From Camillea tinctor (Eukaryota > Ascomycota > Sordariomycetes > Xylariales > Xylariaceae), in the NCBI GenBank assembly GCA_022578605.1, contig MU394062.1, positions 682,001-746,000 of the forward strand: a DNA stretch of 64,000 bases, in the 5' to 3' direction. The translations under genes and the position numbers were made by a program. Below the pieces are notes generated by a model. It saw only the letters and a program-made list of their open reading frames with translations, was not told the origin of the DNA and did not search any database. How positions within the stretch are numbered: the first letter of the stretch is position 1; every line of letters begins with the position of its first letter. Positions 46,514 through 57,623 of the stretch are shown here, one piece after another.

Positions 46514-48061
46514 CCTGCGACCCGGGACGGTCGCGACAGCGCCGAGCCAACTTGACGATGGTTATTTCCGTCTATATTCGAGGACATAAGTTTACCATTT
46601 CGTGAGGGGGGTGCATTTGGAATCAATCGATCCAAGGCCCGTGCATGAGGGTGATGCTGCATATACTTACACACGTATATCACGAAGAAAGGAAGAAAGA
46701 GTGAGACATGGCCAACCGGCGACTAGGAATTCCAAGTGTTTGTTTCGGAAGGAAATATCCTTTCAAGTTCTGAGATTAGGTCGTTTTGATCTAGTCAAAA
46801 AGTAATGATAATGAAAATAATTTCACATATATATTCTTTCCTTTGAGGGGAAACCGGGCATACATGGGGAATCTTGTCACCCTAAGGATAGCTACGTTCT
46901 TTTGGGGGGGGGATAATACAAAAAGACAAAAGGGCTTCTTCGAGTAATAGATATTACACATAGGTACTTGATATTGGGTTTTGATATGAGAATTGTCTCC
47001 CGAGGATGACAGGCTTAGAGATCTAGAACGTGGTGCTATTTGGACGTTAATATGATTCGTTATGTTTTTACCCCGTGTTCTCAGATGCTTGTGACACTAT
47101 TTCATATTAGTCCACTCTGCCTACTCCGATTCGTGCCACTGTCATCGTCCCAGGTTCGCTCTATGTGTCTATCACTGTGTATTGGCGATCTTTTAATTGC
47201 TGATCAAAAACTAACGGGTATAAGCAAGGGGGTTAACCACATTACTTCACATCTTTACTTCACCATCCTCATCTACCTAACCTACATTAATGGTTGCCTG
47301 GTAATGAACCGGTACAACCTAAATTCTTATTGACATTAGATTCGATGACCATAAGTTTGTGTCAGCAGCATGACCGTAACCGGGCAGATTTAAATGTTTG
47401 CTAGTTGCCTACTAGGTAAGTACATTCCAATCGACTACCACACCAACACACGCTACACAAATTATCAACGCATGGGCAACGGCATCTTAGAATTAAATAA
47501 CACAATGCGATTTACTATAGAATAGCATATGAGCAACTGATGAATGCAATAATACCAACCGAGGGATCGATGCCCTCCTCAAACTCCTCCACTCCACCAC
47601 CATGCTCGCTAACCACATCTCTGCTTTCCCAACCCCCCGTCTCAGCAAGAATGAAGACGAAAGTAAGTTATCAGGGGAAAAAAAAGGCAAAACCCAGACG
47701 ATAAAAGGGGTAAGGAACCACAACTATAACAACAATCCCGCACCACGCAATGCACCCATATATCCATCCATCCACACAAACCGGCTCACAAATACAACGG
47801 GGGTCCTTCTTTCCCAAATCAACCAACCAACCGCCCAACCAAACCACCGACCCTCTATCCTCTACTAATATAATTCCCCAATCATATAGTGTATATATGT
47901 ATATGCATATTTGTGTATCAGTGTACACCAACAACCGAACCGCACAGAACCGAGAGCAACCGCTAGAGCCAGACAGCCATACAATAGGAAGTAAAAGTCG
48001 GCTATCGCGCGGTGACAATGCCGGTATCATTTTCTCGCTTCCGGTGCTGAAGTCGGCGCAC
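46514..48061. other. Convergent spacer, no gene
   Basis: 1.55 kb between the small protein gene and the F-box gene. It includes a G-run at 46902-46910 and A-rich, C/A-rich stretches (47690-47870) that create long but low-complexity ORFs on both strands. I see no supported gene. Confidence 0.5.
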
Positions 48062-49398
48062 CTAATGAATGTGCATCCTCGCCATCTCCTCAGACAGGCT
48101 CTCCACCGCGCGAGTGCCCTCCTTGACCTGGTCCTCGGTGGGCTGGCCGATGGCGCGCTTGACCACATCCCAGGTGGTATTGATGACCTTGAGGGGGCGC
48201 ACGTTCCTGCCCTTCCTAAGGTGGTTCAGGAAGCGCGCGCGGCACTCCTTCATGAGGGTCATCTTGAGGCCCGAGGGCGCGAAGGGGTTGCCGTCCTCGA
48301 ACTCGACGAGCTCGCGGCAGCCCATCTCGATCATGTGCTTGGCGTGGCGGCGCATCTCGGCGTCCCCGCACATCTCGTCCCAGAGGAACCAGGACCCGTG
48401 GCGCAGCGCCGTCTCCTCGAACACCGTGATGCGCTCCTTGGCGCGCTGCCCCACGTGCGCCCCCAGGTGGTGCGCCGCCTCGTGCACGCGCGCGTAGTTG
48501 GACCCGAGCACCGCGCTCACGAGCAGCAGCATCGCGAGGTCCAGGTCCGCCAGCGCTTGCACGTAGCCGATCTGCAGGTGCCGCGCCGCGAGGAACCGGT
48601 AGGGGTCCTCGTTGTGCACCGCTTCCATGTCGTTGCAGAGCGCCTCGTGCGCCCACCGCTCCCGCTCGTCCATGCCCGAGGTGTCGACGTCGCGCGGCAC
48701 CGGGAGCACGCGCGCCGCGATGTCGGAGATGGCGTCGCAGTGCCATAGGGTGCGGCGGACGAGCGGGATCATGCGCGAGCGGATCTCCTTGGTCGTGTGC
48801 CCGAACCCGGACAGGGTGACCAGGTACACGAGGTTGGGGAAGTACGAGGTGATCCGGTCGATGCGGCGGTCCCGCAGCTCAAGCTCGGCGATGAACTTGA
48901 ATGCGCCCGGCTGTATGATCCCGCGTGTCCAGAAACCGTTCGTCTTCACCGCGACTGAGTCGAATATCGGGCCTGCCGGAGGAACGATATACCGGCGGGC
49001 CATATCTACGCACAGGGAAGTCTGATTTTCAAGGACTAGATCCCTATGCTTCTATCCGGAAGAAAAAGAAAAAATGATGAGTTACTTTTTTGAGAGAGAG
49101 ACTCGGAAAAAGGTGGGCATGTTGGACTAGAATGGACTTACCGTGCATGTGAGCATGAAGTTTCTTATGGAACGGAGGTCCATGCTCTTGACGATAGAGA
49201 GCTTTATCTCCGCTGGGAAAATATCCAGATCGGATTTCGCCGTATTAGACATGGCGATCTTCTAGAAGAAGAAGAAAAAAGGGTTAGCTTCCAGACCAGA
49301 TCACGACGCGAGACTTCCAGTCTTACCTCTTCGCTTCCCTTCGGCCTTAGAGACAATATGCTTTCTGAATCCATGAAGAGTTTCTGATTATTTAGCAT
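48062..49398 (-). CDS. F-box protein, 393 aa
   Basis: Three exons, 49398-49327, 49261-49142 and 49051-48062, all phase 0. The first exon may be optional, because an internal Met (MSNTAKSDLD) opens exon 2. Residues about 36-70 (LDIFPAEIKLSIVKSMDLRS, IRNFMLTCTKHRDLV) match an F-box: Leu/Phe-Pro-x-Glu-Ile start, Leu-x-Ser/Asp centre, and Cys/Ser-x-Arg-x end. F-box proteins present substrates to SCF ubiquitin ligases through Skp1. The 320-residue C-terminal part is helical with no LRR, WD40 or kelch repeats that I can see, so the substrate class is unknown. It contains HNEDPYRFLAARHLQIGYVQ and VHEAAHHLGAHVG. The last exon is very GC-rich. Introns are 65 and 90 nt with GTAAGA and GTAAGT donors. 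Confidence 0.7.
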
Positions 49399-49507
49399 CT
49401 GAAATCCTGATGACGTGATGCTTTATTTATATTCGCGAACGAGGAAAGCTATCGGCACATATATAAGTTAGGGTGGTGTGGACAGCAAATGGACTTTCAA
49501 ATGATAT

Positions 49508-49559
49508 AGAAGTAAAAGTTGAAGTGGAAGTTAAGGTAGAAGTTGAAGTGAGAGTTGAT
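49508..49559. repeat. Degenerate GAAGTT/GAAGTG tandem repeat
   Basis: About eight imperfect 6-bp units (GAAGTA, AAAGTT, GAAGTG, GAAGTT, AAGGTA, GAAGTT, GAAGTG, AGAGTT) run head to tail upstream of the F-box gene. It is probably slippage-derived. A repeat in its leader could influence expression, but nothing shows this. Confidence 0.65.
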
Positions 49560-51002
49560 GGTAGAGAGGGAGGGGCCCTTGTGGAGTTATATAGGATTAG
49601 GAGAGATGACTGGGGAAAATAGAACATTCAATGTCCTCTGGAATTTCTGGAAGTGAATGGAGAAAGAAGCAAATGGAGAAAAACAACAATAGGGGTGGTG
49701 GAGGAGAGAGAGAGGGTATTCAATACCGTGAAGATAGGGGAGATATCAATTGTCGACCCACCCTCCTAGCAACACAGGGGAGAATTCAGGGGCCAGAACA
49801 AGCAAACGACACAACAGAACAATTGTAGCTGTGTTGTCAAGTCTTTGTTCGGTCTTTATATCCCCACACACAATACTAAAGACAATGCTGACGATAGCAA
49901 CAGATAAAAACCCTAAAGTGTCTGGTTAGTAAGAGAGAAATCTGATAACCTCGACGTCGCTGTCAGACTGGGGGACAGAATCAATATGGATGGATCCACC
50001 GGGACATTTAAACGGTAAAGTGGGTACGGCAAAGAATGGTTCTGGGTAAGGAAAAATAAAATAAGACAAGGGAATAGTCCAAGCTTACCAGCTATGACGT
50101 CGTTATCTAGGGATAGAATAGACAGACTGCGAAGATGGATACTGAAGAACAGAGTTGCTGTTATTGGCAATTTGGGTAATAGAGAGAAAACACAACTGCA
50201 ACTCAGCAATATAGAGAAATAATACCAATTATAACTTCAACAATAAGAAGAAAACGGTATATGTTGCCAGCACAATATTCAGTAACGAAATTGACAAAGT
50301 GAATAATGTAGGTTGGGTTGTGCAGTCCAGTTTATAGCTGTGACGAGAATGGATGTGGGAGGGAACCTTGAGGGCAGAAAGTGGTGGTTTTGTGGTGTAA
50401 GAGAGAGAATGTATGCGATTTGTACCTGCAGTATCTTAAGTACCAGGCCATCAAGGTCGGGGAACTAACTGCACAATTTTTGGCTCCTACCTCACTTTGT
50501 TTTATTCCCATGACCATGACTGCAAACAATTGCATATTTTAGTTTTTTTAATAGGTAAGTAGCTGGCCCTAGTGATTCACTGAACATGAAGTCTATTGCG
50601 CTGGGAGTTGCCGTCAAGGTTGCAAAGACCACCAAAAGTCTCTCTAACTAGTTTGGCGGGATTGAAAAGAAAAGAGAAAAAAACGCATGCTTGGCTGCTT
50701 GGTCTGGTCTTTTGGCACTAAGCACTCTTGTTTCATTATTATTGCATGAGTCCTTACAACTCATGACTCTCTTTACTCACTGTGTGATTCAAGAAAAAAG
50801 AAAAGACTCTTCTCTCATGATAATTCGCACAACACTAGGTTTGTAAGTGACTTAGAGGCTAGTTGTCGTTGGTCGGTATAAGATTAGTCATCGCCCACCA
50901 GTTGCTGCAAACCCGGAATCCCTGTCTAAGCCGCACCTCTCATAGCCTGTGCTTTTTTTAACAGGTGATTCATGGTGTATCTCTCTCACTTACCCCCTGC
51001 TA

Positions 51003-51020
51003 CCCCGGGCAAGCCCGGGG
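51003..51020. repeat. Perfect GC hairpin nested in a larger imperfect palindrome
   Basis: CCCCGGGC-AA-GCCCGGGG is an 8-bp perfect stem with a 2-nt loop. Outside it, CCTGC (50996-51000) can pair with GCAGG (from about 51029). Such terminal hairpins occur near the ends of Helitrons and other transposons, so this may mark a lost element end. The assignment is weak. Confidence 0.5.
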
Positions 51021-52528
51021 GATTTCGTGCAGGGTGGGTAGTCCCGAGCCCTGTTGTTAACCTATTGGGAGAGCAAGCTTAGGCCAATCAGAGAGGTAGT
51101 AACACTATGTACGATAACCGTCTTGTAAGTGTGCGCAAACATGCATATTGATTGAGTTATTGGTGGTAGATAAACAGCAGGAGTAGATATGACTCTTGCA
51201 TTCTGCAATGATCTTACATCACTTTAATACGGCAATATGGCGGAAGGGGAAATGGGCTGCTGTAGATACTTTGTACATGCACCTGGAGTTGCATAGATGC
51301 CTAGGTTAAGTTAGTAGTTGGCATGCTGATAATGTACGAAAATGAAATCACTATTCCCTCAAAAAAGGTGTTATTTAGAGATGCATTGAAGTAAAGAGAG
51401 AGAGAGAGAGAGACAGCAAGAACATCCCTACACTACTAAAAGGTCAGTGATGCTCTGCGTGCCTGGCTCCGGCTGGGAGTTCAATGTAACTATGAAAGAG
51501 TTTGAAGAGTGGAGAACTCAGAACCGAGAGCTTGGATCTGGAAGTACAAGGGTTACCGGGGGATGAATAACCTATTTGTATGTAGATGTCTATATCAACA
51601 AGTACCTCTGATTTGAGTTCATCGCTCGAGAAAACTGCTACCTAGATAAGGTCATGTACGTATGTAATGTATACATCGTGGCAGTATTTAAATAAACCAC
51701 TATTGATGGGCACGGCATGATGCTGTTGAGTAATATATGGACCTGGGATAATGGATGATGGAATTAAGTATGTACCCAAGGTAATTACCGTTGAATGTTG
51801 GAGAAGTCTTGCAGAAGAATTCGCAGTCACAAGCTGGATGTTAATAATATGCCACGATGCTGATGAAGTACGCCGTGGTTCCCTCCTGGTCAAAGTCTCA
51901 CGTGAAATTTAGGGTAGAGTGTTTAACAGTTGGGATATTGGCCAATTGACATACTAGGAGCTCCCATGCAGAACGTATAGTGCCACGGGCTTTATTAGCA
52001 CAGAATTTCCTCTATTATCTGTTGTATACAGTAAGGCAAGAAAACATGATATTTCATTATTTATGCTATCAGGGATCGTGAGTCCTCGTGTGATCATTAG
52101 AGCTATATACTACTCATCTTATCGAGGTATCATTAGTTCGGTGTTGTGGTAGGACTTCTTCGTCTAATGTTTTTTATAGGAACATAGACTTCAGCTTTCT
52201 CTTAGGCATTGGAACCTGTTTAGTAGGGCCCACGCAACAGAGTTAAGATATTGTCACCTGAGGCTCTTTTCTAAGTGGAAGGTTTGACATTTTCTCGGAA
52301 TGGTTATAGCGAGAAGTTGACTAGACTCAGGGATGAGTCATGACCCTCCAGGAAGAGCGATCTCATATAAGTTTACCAATACCAATCATACCTTTCTGCT
52401 TTATATGACTAGTAGAATTACTATAGTGGCTATTTGTACAACCGTTGTTGGACTAAGCATTAACAAGAAGAGATAGAATGAATTATCCGCCACCTTTTAA
52501 TAAGTTACCGTAGACTTCATTTTCGGTT

Positions 52529-53051
52529 TGCCTATTGCTACGGTAGGTTGGTACTATTGCTACGGTACGCCACATACCCGCTACATACTAAGCCTAAAGA
52601 CATCTAGCAGCTTTAGTACACTGCTACAGGTACATGCGCTCCTTAAATAGAAGTACCTTTTCTATCTTACAGTCGCAAAGTATGATTGCCTAACGCTACG
52701 CAATATCTTTCAAAAATAAAGGTACCTTGATTACTAGGAGTCGTGCACCTTAAAGTGGGGTACCATTGCTGGTAAAAAATATTTCACGGTTGCAGCCGTA
52801 GTTGCAGTTACAATAGTAGTTGAAATGGGTTGAAATCTTTAAAAGCAAATGCATTGCAGTTGCAATGTGTGCAATTGAATTGATACAAGTTGCAATTAAC
52901 TTTGCAACCGTAAGATAGAAAAGGTACTTCTATTTAAGGAGCGCATATACCTGTAGCAGTGTACCAAAGCTGCTAAATGTCTTTAGGCTTAGTGTGTGGC
53001 AGGTGTGTGGCGTACCGTAGCAATAGTACCAACCTACCGTAGCAATAGGCA
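52529..53051. mobile_element. Non-autonomous foldback/MITE-like element with 152-bp inverted repeats
   Basis: The left arm 52529-52680 and right arm 52900-53051 are inverted copies of equal length without indels. By my alignment they differ at about nine positions, all transitions. The arms start TGCCTATTGCTACGGTAGG and contain CTATTGCTACGGTA twice as a direct sub-repeat. The 219-bp centre has no ORF and is full of short TTGCAA/TGCAGTTGCAA words. No transposase is encoded, so it would need an autonomous partner elsewhere. A target-site duplication is not clear; CGG flanks both outer ends (CGGTT and its opposite-strand CGGAA). The class (Tc1/mariner, hAT or other) cannot be told. Confidence 0.8.
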
Positions 53052-54880
53052 TTCCGTTCATCTTACATAAGTATCCTGGTGCAATGCTCCACATCTCTCC
53101 GGCACTTTTTTTTCTTTATCGATGATCCTGGTTATGTGTTGTCGAGACTGAACGCGAAGGATTCGTAGCTATGTAGATATCTAGGTGTATAGGTGCCCAT
53201 CCTCCACCTTAGACCCCATGTGAGATCCATAGGCTCGGTACGGGGCTTGAACTAACCTCGAATTCTTTTCATTCCTTTTCTTTTCCCTTTTCTGCGAGGC
53301 AACAGCAGCTGTACGAAAATGAGATCCTTTATTTATTACTTTCTCTTAGGTATAATTTATATGCATAGCCTTATCGTCCGCTTGCATGCCCCAATTGGTT
53401 AGATGCCGCAAAGTCTGCGCAACCAACAGCTCGGTAGTTAGATTATGAGTATGCAAAGAATATTGGATACCTATCATGTATGTAGGACAATTCAGAAAAG
53501 AATCCCTGTGAAAACCAAGATAATTAACTAGGTTAGCGCAATGGTGGGAGGTAGTAGATCGTGGAAAGAATCTTAAAATGGCAACGGAAGTTATCTAAAA
53601 TAAGTAGGTACCCATGCACATATGGAATAGAGATGCGCTCACACGTTAAATTTACTACGCTGCTACGGTATGCAGAGCTAAGATGAAGCGATATTACCCC
53701 AGACCTTGATTTGCACCGTCACCAACCAAGATAATTTAGCAGCCTACCCCCTGCAGGAAGCGCAAACGAGCTGTTGGTTCCGTGGAAGCTAGACCCAGTA
53801 CAGTCTAGTCTGCTCCCGAACCAGACAGCCAGGGCAGTTCCCCCTCCATGGTTGGAGAGGTCAGGTGCAGACAAAGGCAGGCTCGGGCAAGGAAAATGCC
53901 GATCCGGATATGCACTGAGTGAGGTCTACTCTACTTAACAGGTTTAGCAGGTTCAAGTCCGGGTTCTGTATTACAACTTTGTTACTTTTTAGGTAGGTTC
54001 GCTGGTGCTTAACCGAAAAAAACCATCGTCATTCCTCGCTCTTGCAATCGACCCGATTCAATTAAGAGGGGGGGGATAAAATAGACCACGAGATCGTAAG
54101 GGCACTTGCCTAACTTAACTTAAACCAACATATGTTACCGATAACTTAAGTTTTTTTTCTTTTCTTCTGACATTCTTGCTCTTGCTCTTGCTCTTTTACT
54201 CCCCATTCCATCTACATCTACATTTTACAATTTACCTTTACGTTCTCACCTAACATAACTTATTCCCTTTTCCGACTCTCTCCTCTTCCCATTGTCTGCC
54301 GAATCTCTTTTAGCCGTTGTGTGATGTAATCGCGGGTTTCTTGTGACAAATAACCAAAGTTCCACTTCGCTTGCGACCGTTGTCCCTCGAAACATCAACT
54401 CGAATTCGACCGAGAGAACCGATTGTTCAAATGCGACCCAGACAGTAGTGGGTGGTCAATCAATCAACTAGCTACTCAACATACCAACCGACAATCGACA
54501 TCCGACAATACCATCTCCATCCCCATCTTATCTCCATTTACCGTTTACCACGAGGCGAAGTGATCAACCTCTTGAAACAAGATCGTCTCTGCCCATTAGC
54601 GAATTTCCTCATACGAGACATGTTTGCGCCGGCCATCGGATAGACCTATTTCAACAACTACCGAGCTACATTTATACCTCCTGTACCTACATCTCCTCCT
54701 ACACTAGTCGATTGTGCTCCCACCCGTCCTGCCAACTCGACGGAGTACGCAGCTGCAATTGCCTTGACCATCAGCATAACCCCTTTCGATCGAGGGAACA
54801 AACATATCCCTTGCTCATTTACCTTTCTCCCTACCTACCCTTCTTCATAGATACCCGACCACCTTCGCCACCCGCCCAAA

Positions 54881-55772
54881 ATGCCGTCACCCAGAAGATT
54901 ACGCCTCGTCATGGTGGTGGCGCTGGCCTTCGTTATCACGACCCTGTTCTTCACCTCCCAGATGCGATCGAAAACCCCACAAGACACTAGAACTATGGAT
55001 GGTTTCTTTGGGAAGACGATGAACGGGCTAGAAAAGAAGCATGGCCAAGGTCAGGTTGTCATGAGTGGGACTGGTGAACCTGGCCAATCGAACCCCAAAG
55101 ATCATGATGGAGACGGCATCGTAAACGAGGAGGATGAGAAATTGGCACGGGAGATGGCCGAAAGATTACGTGCTGCTGAGCAAAAAGCCAAAGACTTAGC
55201 AAACGCGAAAGCCCCTCTTAAGCCCGACGTTCCCAGCCAGGTTGTGGGTGTAGGGAGCTCAGCCGGCGGGCAGAACAAGAAGGCCAACTCTAAGGGTGCC
55301 GAGGAGGCAGACGAGGAAGACGAAGTGACCGATGAAGAGCGCGAAGTCGAAGTGACCTTGAACAGAATTCTAAAGAAAGCACCAGGTTTGTAGACAATCT
55401 ATCCCCTGCTCTCTAATGCCTCTGAGAACTGGAGCTGACTTCATTTTAATAGTCATCATATTCTCCAAGTCTTATTGCCCGTACTCAAAACGAGCCAAGG
55501 GCGTCCTTCTCGAGAAATACACAATCGACCCGACACCCTATGTTGTCGAGCTAGATGAGCACCCGCTCGGCAAGCAGCTACAAGCCAAGTTGGGTGAGAT
55601 GACTGGACGCAAAACGGTGCCCAACATTATGATCAATGGCAAGAGCCTTGGTGGTAGCGATGAGATTGCCGAACTTGACTCGCGCAAGACATTGATTGAT
55701 AAGTTCAAGGCCATGGGAGGAAAGCGACTAGCGATGAAAGAGCGATTTGTCGGCAGCCCCAAGGAAATCTAA
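54881..55772 (+). CDS. Membrane-anchored secretory-pathway glutaredoxin (Grx6/Grx7-like)
   Basis: 274 aa from exons 54881-55385 and 55453-55772; the 67-nt intron has a weak GTTTGT donor. Residues 8-26 form a single signal-anchor helix (LRLVMVVALAFVITTLFF), followed by an acidic linker (DHDGDGIVNEEDEKLAREM) and then a thioredoxin-fold domain from about 155. The active site is CPYS at 177-180. The cis-Pro motif is TVP at 223-225, and the glutathione-binding GGSDE lies at 235-239. This matches the yeast Grx6/Grx7 layout: N-terminal membrane anchor, luminal monothiol-type domain in ER/Golgi. They reduce or deglutathionylate proteins using glutathione. CPYS rather than CSYS/CPYC is intermediate between the types, so activity class (monothiol) is inferred from the missing second Cys. 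The linker DxDGDGxxNEED is EF-hand-like (D-x-D-G-D-G), possibly fortuitous. Confidence 0.88.
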
Positions 55773-56725
55773 TCCCTTACTGATTATCACGCTATCCTCA
55801 TTCTTTTTATTTTAACCCTTCTCTTTCTTTTCAAACCACCCCCGAATTGGGGCATGTAGGATTTCAAACACGGTAATATGGATGGGCCGTTGTCATCTGC
55901 ATCAGCGGCGTTGGGGGGTCAATTCTGCTGGTCGCGCCCGAGTTTCATAACGGTGCTATTGGGGTAAACTGGTATTGGCACGGCGGCACTCTGATATCAG
56001 CCGCATTAATTTCCTTTATGTTGGGACTATTATTGTGCACCTTCATGTACAGTTATCATTGATGATATTGGCTGTGTATCACTACCGTATGACAGTGACC
56101 AGTCAGCTTAGGTATGCGTCTTGGTTTGCATCTACCATTGGTGACAAACGGTTGGCGTTCCGTCATGAATAGGATTTTTTTTTTTTTTTTTCCATTCTGA
56201 GTCTCGAAATATTTCCTCCCCTTTGTGGGGTAATGAGACGTTCATAAATTTTACTGCTAGAAGCGGTTGGTGGCTTGCTAGGAGGATCGTGAATGGATCA
56301 AGCTATTATCGTCAAATTCATGCTAGCCTGTCATTGCCAAGGGGCTTTCCAGAAGGGGCAATTCGACTAACGAGTCAATGCAGCCGAAAGGTCCACCGGC
56401 GCAGGAGTCTCGCCTCATGATGGATAGAAAGGACCCATGTTCAGCCGCCAGGGTAATCTCCGGCTACTATATATCACGATCACATTCATCTAGGTTACAT
56501 ATTCCGCTCTTCGCCCCCTCCATTACACTTCCTTGTATTGTCCTTCTCCTCACCCTCCAAACGTCACTCTTTTATTTGCCTCCCTTGCTCCCTCACTCAC
56601 CCAAGTCACTCATTTTCATCACGCCTCCCGGGTCGTAAATCTAACATTATACAAATCTGTGAAACTACCTACGTGTATATACCATTCATTCATTTATTTA
56701 TTCATTCATTCATTCTCACCAAATC
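55773..56725. other. Spacer with 20-T homopolymer
   Basis: 0.95 kb without a gene. A run of about 20 T lies at 56167-56190, between the glutaredoxin 3' end and the promoter of the secreted protein. A C/T-rich leader with CATTCATT repeats (56685-56715) precedes the ATG. Confidence 0.5.
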
Positions 56726-57421
56726 ATGAAGACCCCTCATTTCAACACCACCACCGCGGTACTCGCAGCCGGGTGCCTCGGAAGCGCCGTCCAAGCCCGC
56801 CGCCTCCTCTCCCAGACCGCGAACCTGACGCTCTTCTCGGACCCCGCCTGCGCGGACCCCGTCTACGCCAACGGCTTCGTGCTGGGCGTCGACATGTGCG
56901 GGCGCGACGACGCCGCCGCGCCCTCGCCCTACGCCGGGCTCGCCGTCCATGCGCGCCCCTGGTGCCCCGACGGCTCGCGGCCCGTCTTTCAACTGTATGA
57001 GGATGCGGACTGCGCGGCCCCCGTGCAGTTCCTCATGCCCCTGGGGGCCATGTACGGCGGCGGGGAGGACGGGACGTGTGTCGCGCCCGGCGAGTTTAGG
57101 GGGATGGCGTTTTTGTGCGGGGGGTTGTGGGGAGAGGAGAGTGATGAGGACGAAGGGGATGAGAGTGATGAGGAGGATGGGGAGGCGGTGACGGTTACGA
57201 GCTCGATGAGTTATCACCATCATGGCGCTTCCACGATGATGATGTCGACTACGGCGCCAGCTTCTGCTGCGCCGACGGAGGGTGCGACGACTGATGGGGT
57301 GGCATCGAGCACGGAGGCGACAGCAACAGCGGTCCCTAATGGTGGGGCTGTGATTATGTCGGTACAGTCTGGGTCGCTATGGGTTTTATCTACGCTAGTT
57401 ATTGCTGCGGTTGCCATATGA
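56726..57421 (+). CDS. Secreted cysteine-rich, probably GPI-anchored surface protein
   Basis: 231 aa, intronless. Residues 1-24 form a signal peptide (TTAVLAAGCLGSAVQA then RR). The mature N-terminal region holds six cysteines at 42, 58, 80, 96, 118 and 131. Two segments are similar, LFSDPACADPV (36-46) and LYEDADCAAPV (90-100), suggesting an internal duplication of a small disulphide module. After Cys131 follow an acidic tract (ESDEDEGDESDEED, about 137-151), a Ser/Thr/Ala-rich stalk, and a hydrophobic C-terminal tail (SLWVLSTLVIAAVAI) typical of a GPI-attachment signal. Location is therefore inferred as cell wall or plasma-membrane outer face. No enzyme motif. Candidate roles (wall protein, effector-like) are guesses. 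The coding part is markedly GC-rich. Confidence 0.78.
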   Translation: MKTPHFNTTTAVLAAGCLGSAVQARRLLSQTANLTLFSDPACADPVYANGFVLGVDMCGRDDAAAPSPYAGLAVHARPWCPDGSRPVFQLYEDADCAAPVQFLMPLGAMYGGGEDGTCVAPGEFRGMAFLCGGLWGEESDEDEGDESDEEDGEAVTVTSSMSYHHHGASTMMMSTTAPASAAPTEGATTDGVASSTEATATAVPNGGAVIMSVQSGSLWVLSTLVIAAVAI

Positions 57422-57579
57422 TATACCTAGTCTGTAGCCTCGGGCTTGGTTATCTGGCTAGTGGGGGAATTAGCTTGACCGCGCATTTCTTTTTGATACC
57501 TGTGGTTAAGGGGCCCGGAATCGAAGCTTGAACGCGGAGTTGGATCGAAAATAGCACTAGGTGTGAAACACGATACGCC

Positions 57580-57623
57580 GGTATACCCTGGATACCACTT
57601 TAATACGTGGTTGGTGCGTTTAC
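57580..57623 (+). repeat. 44-bp repeat copy A
   Basis: Begins GGTATACCC and ends TTGGTGCGTTTAC. The copy at 61060-61103 has the same length, an identical start and TTGATGCGTTTAC at its end, so the outer 22 bases match at 21 positions at the same spacing, while the centres differ. Both centres contain AATACG. Probably pieces of one dispersed element family. Confidence 0.55.

Larger units (their letters stand above)
49399..54880. other. 5.5-kb gene desert with repeats
   Basis: No coding frame of substance on either strand. It contains a degenerate GAAGTT tandem stretch (49508-49559), a strong GC hairpin (51003-51020), an AG run (51395-51413) and a 523-bp inverted-repeat element (52529-53051). 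The final kilobase is a C/A/T-rich leader to the glutaredoxin gene. Confidence 0.5.

Noticed and set aside
51395..51413. AG dinucleotide run as a possible regulatory element
   Set aside because: Simple microsatellite in a gene desert, without a nearby start.
53950..53963. GGTTCAAGTCC, a tRNA B-box-like word
   Set aside because: No acceptor stem or A box can be paired around it.
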